From JALYRV01 sp036675475 (GTDB lineage: Bacteria > Acidobacteriota > Vicinamibacteria > Vicinamibacterales > SCN-69-37): a stretch of DNA of 25,206 nucleotides. Of the stretch, positions 21,419 through 25,206 are shown piece by piece (the first letter of the stretch is position 1; the number at the start of each line of letters is the position of its first letter). A program made the position numbers and the translations under genes. The DNA is taken from positions 1-25,206 of the forward strand of contig JAKFEY010000063.1 of NCBI GenBank assembly GCA_036675475.1. The letters run 5' to 3'. A model generated the notes under the pieces. That model worked only from the letters and a program-made list of their open reading frames with translations, had not been told where the DNA came from and searched no databases.

Positions 21419-22017
21419 GGCTTCGGCAGAACGCCGGCCGACGTGTGCGTTTTCTCGAGCTCGCGCGTGACGCGCTCGAGCACGGCACGCTCCTCGGCCG
21501 ACACCGCGCCCCAGCCGAGCACGCCGCCCGAGGCCGATGCAATGCTCGAGAGATACGACACCAGATCTTTCTCGCTGGCGTTGCGCTCCGCTTCCGGCCG
21601 CGACGCCAGCATCGCCGCGATCGCGCGAAGCGTCGTCGAGAACAGTTCGTCGGACGGACGCGTCGCGAGCCAGCCGGCGAGCATCTGATCCGCGGGCGAG
21701 CCCGTCTCGATGCCGCGCGCGCGGGCCGCCTCGATGATCAGGTCGCGCTCGCGCATCGACATCCCGCCCTCGGCCCACGCCATCTGGACGAGCGGAACGA
21801 CGTGCAGCAGGCTCACGGTGTCGGCCGTGTAGCCGAGCTCGTGCAGGTCCTGCAGCAGCTGCGCGTCGGCGACACCCGTGCGCTGGCTGATGGCGTCGCG
21901 CGCGGCGTCGGACGCCGCCTTCTCGCGCATCTTCGCGATCAGCTCCTGCTCCTTGCGCCGGAAATAGTCTTCCTCGAGCGCGCGGCCCCGTTCCTTGAAT
22001 GCATCCTTGTCGGTCAC
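21415..22017 (-). CDS. TerB-like family protein
   Basis: The 200-residue protein begins with a GTG at 22017 that has GGAG nine bases upstream. The open frame continues to 22191, but the extra residues are Pro/Ala-rich and overlie the DUF305 gene. A charged helical N-terminus (KERGRALEEDYFRRKEQELIAKMREK) leads into a helical domain with LVQMAWAEGGMSMRERDLIIEAA. This is the TerB-type pattern of an acidic helix-turn-helix related to DUF533/TerB domains. TerB domains are linked to tellurite resistance and envelope stress but are widespread without proven function. It is divergent from the DUF305 gene with only 32 bp between start codons and coupled to the small beta-rich gene. Confidence 0.72.
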   Translation of the reverse strand: MTDKDAFKERGRALEEDYFRRKEQELIAKMREKAASDAARDAISQRTGVADAQLLQDLHELGYTADTVSLLHVVPLVQMAWAEGGMSMRERDLIIEAARARGIETGSPADQMLAGWLATRPSDELFSTTLRAIAAMLASRPEAERNASEKDLVSYLSSIASASGGVLGWGAVSAEERAVLERVTRELEKTHTSAGVLPKP

Positions 22018-22034
22018 AGTGCGAATCTCCTGGC

Positions 22035-22040
22035 TAGAAT
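22035..22040 (+). promoter_or_regulatory. Putative -10 hexamer (TAGAAT) before the DUF305 gene
   Basis: TAGAAT matches five of six -10 consensus bases and ends nine bases before the GTG at 22050, so the mRNA leader would be two to three bases or none. No -35 at standard spacing is recognisable. The hexamer sits inside the 32-bp gap to the divergent TerB-like gene, whose -35 region would overlap. Confidence 0.35.
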
Positions 22041-22049
22041 CGTATACCG

Positions 22050-22766
22050 GTGAAGTATTCTTTTTTAATCTTGATTCACCTTCGTCTTGCTCTCGTCGTT
22101 GCCGCCCTGGGCGCGGGCCTGGCCTGCCGCACGGCCGCGCCGGCGCAGCCGGTGCCGTCAGTCGAGCCGGCGCCGCCGCGGGCACAACCACCGGCCGCGC
22201 CTCAGCGTCCTACGATCATCCAGCCAGGCGCGCCCGGCCAGCCGAGCACGGTGCGCCCGCCGGCGGCCGAGCCGGTCAGGATTCCGCACGTCAAGGCCGA
22301 CGTTGCCTTCATGCAGGGCATGATCGGCCATCACGCGCAGGCGCTGGAGATGGTCGAGCTGCTCGAGACGCGCACCGAGAGCGCCGACATGAAGCTGCTC
22401 GCGCTGCGCATCAAGGTGTCGCAGCAGGACGAAATCAAGTTCATGCAGCGCTGGTTGCGCGCGCGCGGCGAGGCGGTGCCCGACGAGCACGCGCATCACG
22501 CGCACGACTTCACGCGCATGCCCGGCATGCTGTCACCGGAGGAAATGGCGAAGCTGGCCGCCGCGAAAGGCCGCGAGTTCGACCGCCTGTTCCTCGAGTA
22601 CATGATCAAGCACCATGAGGGCGCGCTCGTCATGGTGGACGAGTTGTTCAAGACCGACGGCGCGGGGCAGGAATCGGAGATTTACGCCTTCGCGTCGGAC
22701 GTCATCGCGGACCAGCAGATGGAAATCGATCGCATGATCGCCTTGTGGAGAGGCTTGCAGAAATGA
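22050..22766 (+). CDS. DUF305 family lipoprotein (CopM-like)
   Basis: The 238-residue protein has a hydrophobic N-terminus ending in LGAGLAC (Cys26), a lipoprotein signal, then a Pro-rich spacer to about residue 75. The DUF305 core contains two similar units: FMQGMIGHHAQALEMVELL (His94-His95) and FLEYMIKHHEGALVMVDELF (His188-His189). A His-rich link, DEHAHHAHDF, and several Met residues lie between them. DUF305 proteins such as CopM of Synechocystis bind copper in the periplasm; metal binding here is inferred from the family. The start codon is GTG; TTG at 22071 is possible, but it would shorten the signal peptide. The stop overlaps the next gene's ATG. Confidence 0.88.
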   Translation: MKYSFLILIHLRLALVVAALGAGLACRTAAPAQPVPSVEPAPPRAQPPAAPQRPTIIQPGAPGQPSTVRPPAAEPVRIPHVKADVAFMQGMIGHHAQALEMVELLETRTESADMKLLALRIKVSQQDEIKFMQRWLRARGEAVPDEHAHHAHDFTRMPGMLSPEEMAKLAAAKGREFDRLFLEYMIKHHEGALVMVDELFKTDGAGQESEIYAFASDVIADQQMEIDRMIALWRGLQK

Positions 22767-24592
22767 TGAATCGAGGATTGACGGTTCTCGCAGGATTGAT
22801 GCTCACGGCCTCGGCGGCCGTCCAGGCGCAGACGCCCCCGCCGCCGCCGCCCGCGCAGGCCCAGACCGCGGCGCAGCCGCAGACCGCGCAGACGCAGGCT
22901 GCGGGTACTGACCCGCGTGTCGGGCTCAAGCCGGGCATCGAGGATGCCGGCGTGGCCGCGAAGAACATGGAGCTGGTGGCGCACATGCCGCGGCCCGAGG
23001 GCTTCTTCGATCCGAAGGCGCTCGGCGACCTCAACTACGCCAACTCGGACTTCGCGTTCAAGAACGACACGCTCTTCCAGGGCAACTTCCACGGCTTCAA
23101 CTTCTACAACATCGAGGACCCGCGCGCGCCGAAGCTGCGCGCCTCGATTGCGTGCCCGGGCGGGCAGGGCGATCTGTCGGTGTACGGCAACCTGCTCTTC
23201 ATGTCGGTGGAGCAGCCGCGCGGCCGCGTCGACTGCGGCACGCAGGGCGTGCAGGCGGCCGTCAGCGCCGAGCGCTTCCGCGGCGTGCGCATCTTCGACA
23301 TCACCGACCTCGACAAGCCGCGCCAGATTGCGGCCGTCCAGACGTGCCGCGGCTCGCACACGCATACGCTCGTCGTCGATCCCGATGACAAGGCCAACAT
23401 CTATATCTATGGATCGGGCACCGGCGGCGTGCGCTCCGCCGAGGAGCTCGCCGGCTGCTCGGGCCTGAAGCCCGAAGAGGATCCGAACACGGCGCTGTTC
23501 AGCATCGACGTCATCCAGGTGCCGCTCGCGGCCCCGCAGACGGCGAAGATCGTCAACCGCCCGCGCATCTTCGGCGATCCCGCGACCGGCGAAATCGCCG
23601 CGCTCTGGAAGGGCGGCGATCACGGCCCGGGCACGCAGCGCACGAGCACGACGAACCAGTGCCACGACATCACGACGTATCCGGAAATCGGCCTCGCGGC
23701 CGGTGCCTGCTCGGGCAACGGCATCCTGCTCGACATCAAGGATCCGATCAATCCGAAGCGGCTCGATCACGTCTCGGACAAGAACTTCGCGTACTGGCAC
23801 TCGGCCACGTTCAACAACGACGGCACGAAGGTCATCTTCACCGACGAGTGGGGTGGCGGCACGCAGCCGCGCTGCCGCGCGACGGATCTGCCCAGCTGGG
23901 GCGCCAACGCCATCTTCGACATCGTCGACGGCAAGATGCAGTTCAGGAGCTATTACAAGCTGCCGGCGCCGCAGACCGACGTGGAGAACTGCGTCGCGCA
24001 CAACGGATCGCTGATTCCGGTGCCCGGGCGCGACATCATGGTGCAGGCCTGGTATCAGGGCGGGCTGTCGGTGTTCGACTTCACGGACTCGGCCAACCCG
24101 GTCGAGATCGCGTACTTCGATCGCGGCCCGATTGACGCGGCCAAGCTCACCACAGCGGGCTACTGGTCGACCTACTGGTACAACGGCCACATCTATGGCG
24201 CCGAAATCGCGCGCGGGGTGGACATCTTCAAGCTGAAGCCGAGCGAGCAGCTGTCGGCCAACGAGATTGCGGCGGCCGAAGCGGTGAAGTGGAACATCTT
24301 CAACGCGCAGCACCAGCCGAAGATGACGTGGCCGCCCACCGTGCTCGTGGCGCGCGCGTATCTCGATCAGGTCAATCGCGCGAAAGCCCTGCCGGCCGCC
24401 GATGCGGCGGCGGTGAAGAGCGCGCTCGACCGCGCCGAACGCGCGCAGTCGGCGGGCGACAAGCGCAGCGCCGCCGCGGAGCTCGACAAAGCGGCCGCGC
24501 GCCTCGCGGCCGTGCAGGTCGACGCGACGATCGGCCCGCGCGTGCAGGCGCTCGCCGATACCCTCAAGGGCATCGGCGCGTCGCTGCGGTAA
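22763..24592 (+). CDS. Exported LVIVD-repeat beta-propeller protein
   Basis: From the ATG at 22763 (four-base overlap with the previous stop; a second ATG at 22766) the product is 609 residues. A GGAGAGG Shine-Dalgarno lies nine bases upstream. The signal peptide (RGLTVLAGLMLTASAAVQAQ) is followed by a Pro/Gln low-complexity stretch. The body has LVIVD-type blades such as GVRIFDITDLDKPRQIAAV, NGILLDIKDPINPKRLDHV and GGLSVFDFTDSANPVEIAY. These predict a propeller exposed outside the cytoplasm. A helical tail of about 90 residues ends the protein. The pairing with DUF305 recurs in acidobacteria as I recall it, which suggests joint function, possibly metal-related; that is inference. A PqiA-like gene follows after six bases. 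Confidence 0.85.
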   Translation: MMNRGLTVLAGLMLTASAAVQAQTPPPPPPAQAQTAAQPQTAQTQAAGTDPRVGLKPGIEDAGVAAKNMELVAHMPRPEGFFDPKALGDLNYANSDFAFKNDTLFQGNFHGFNFYNIEDPRAPKLRASIACPGGQGDLSVYGNLLFMSVEQPRGRVDCGTQGVQAAVSAERFRGVRIFDITDLDKPRQIAAVQTCRGSHTHTLVVDPDDKANIYIYGSGTGGVRSAEELAGCSGLKPEEDPNTALFSIDVIQVPLAAPQTAKIVNRPRIFGDPATGEIAALWKGGDHGPGTQRTSTTNQCHDITTYPEIGLAAGACSGNGILLDIKDPINPKRLDHVSDKNFAYWHSATFNNDGTKVIFTDEWGGGTQPRCRATDLPSWGANAIFDIVDGKMQFRSYYKLPAPQTDVENCVAHNGSLIPVPGRDIMVQAWYQGGLSVFDFTDSANPVEIAYFDRGPIDAAKLTTAGYWSTYWYNGHIYGAEIARGVDIFKLKPSEQLSANEIAAAEAVKWNIFNAQHQPKMTWPPTVLVARAYLDQVNRAKALPAADAAAVKSALDRAERAQSAGDKRSAAAELDKAAARLAAVQVDATIGPRVQALADTLKGIGASLR

Positions 24593-24598
24593 AACCCT

Positions 24599-25206
24599 AT
24601 GACCTCGAGCCGTACCGGCGTCCTCGCCCTGGTGGCACTGTCGATCGTGCTGCTGGTGCCGGGCCTCATGCTGCCCGTGCTCACCATTCGCGGCGTGCTG
24701 ACGCCCGAAGGCATTGCGCAGATGACGCCGGTCGTGCTCGAGAAGGGACTCGACGATCAGACCATCGCGACGCTCGAGAAGCTGATGAACCCGTCGGTGC
24801 TGCAGTTCATGCAGCTCACCGGCGGCAGCACGCGGAAGGTGATCATCGAGCAGCTCGGGCCGCGGCTGGCCGAGGCGCTCAAGGCGGGCGTCGGCGACTT
24901 CGAGGTCTACACCCAGACGCGCAGCATCATCGGCGCGGTGCGCAACCTCTATGACGTCGGCAGCTGGATTCCCGCCACGCTGATCCTGCTCTTCAGCGTG
25001 GTCGTGCCCTTCACCAAGGCGCTGCTCGTCGTCGCCGCCGCGTTCATGCGCAATACGCTGACGCGGCAGCGCGTGCTCAACTTCGTCGCGGCCATCGCGA
25101 AGTGGTCGATGGCCGACGTGTTCGTGGTCGCGCTCTTCATCACGTATCTGGCGGCCGAAGCCACGCAGACGGTGCCGGGCCAGCAGGGCAGCGCGCCGCT
25201 GCTGGC
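24599..25206 (+). CDS. PqiA-like integral membrane protein (3' truncated)
   Basis: The gene starts six bases after the LVIVD gene stop and runs off the window edge, so about 202 residues are visible. A transmembrane helix lies at VLALVALSIVLLVPGLMLPV, then a long periplasmic segment of about 90 residues. A second helix pair follows: WIPATLILLFSVVVPFTKAL and the PqiA signature KWSMADVFVVALF. Paraquat-inducible protein A and related YebS proteins are inner-membrane components of the PqiABC/LetAB lipid-transport systems. No MCE (PqiB) gene can be seen because the window ends. No Shine-Dalgarno is evident, so translation may be coupled to the gene upstream. Homology to PqiA is moderate because only part of the protein is present. 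Confidence 0.72.
   Translation, partial: MTSSRTGVLALVALSIVLLVPGLMLPVLTIRGVLTPEGIAQMTPVVLEKGLDDQTIATLEKLMNPSVLQFMQLTGGSTRKVIIEQLGPRLAEALKAGVGDFEVYTQTRSIIGAVRNLYDVGSWIPATLILLFSVVVPFTKALLVVAAAFMRNTLTRQRVLNFVAAIAKWSMADVFVVALFITYLAAEATQTVPGQQGSAPLL

Noticed and set aside
22682..24313. A 543-codon minus-strand open frame
   Set aside because: It is antisense to the LVIVD propeller gene, which has a signal peptide, a Shine-Dalgarno and repeat blades; the minus frame shows none of these.

Overview
The window is a high-GC bacterial chromosome segment that looks like Acidobacteriota, most plausibly class Vicinamibacteria. The strongest sign is a PadR regulator coupled to an ADOP-type (acidobacterial duplicated orphan permease) FtsX protein. 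Supporting signs are two exported S9/DPP-IV-like peptidases, many exported beta-propeller proteins, a DUF305-LVIVD pair, and the general composition. This placement is inference from gene content; no rRNA or tRNA gene is visible. I count 22 protein genes, partial at both edges. I see no insertion sequence, CRISPR array, prophage or tRNA. No stretch longer than about 300 bp lacks a gene; the longest is 5827-6121.

Layout. 1-1674 (+): the tail of a coiled-coil protein, pdxH (pyridoxamine 5'-phosphate oxidase) and a SAM methyltransferase. 1608-5826 (-): a four-gene operon of a secreted Asp-box propeller, two TPR proteins and truA; the truA 3' end overlaps the methyltransferase antisense. 6122-7147 (+): a lone HNH endonuclease behind a palindrome-containing spacer. 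7230-12652 (-): PadR, ADOP permease and an S9 peptidase, translationally coupled or closely spaced. 12816-13754 (-): an exported DUF4097-like beta-repeat protein. 13840-17317 (+): a DPP-IV-like peptidase and an outer-membrane barrel with a conserved N-terminal module. 17314-18630 (-): a PQQ-type beta-propeller. 18751-20190 (+): an aromatic amino acid decarboxylase behind two tandem hairpins. 20147-22017 (-): two coupled hypothetical genes, a textbook intrinsic terminator, then a beta-rich small protein and a TerB-like protein. 22050-25206 (+): a DUF305 lipoprotein, an LVIVD propeller and the start of a PqiA-like membrane protein.

Functionally most of the window serves the cell envelope: secreted peptidases, propellers, lipoproteins, an outer-membrane barrel and a MacB/FtsX-type permease under PadR control. 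Housekeeping functions (pdxH, truA) are interspersed. No defence, biosynthetic or mobile system can be supported. The observations most worth a second look are regulatory and structural: an intrinsic terminator ending three bases before a start codon, hairpins abutting the decarboxylase start, two related palindromic elements that may be a dispersed repeat family, -10 boxes so close to start codons that several transcripts may be leaderless, and Gly/Arg-rich inserts shared by three unrelated exported propellers.
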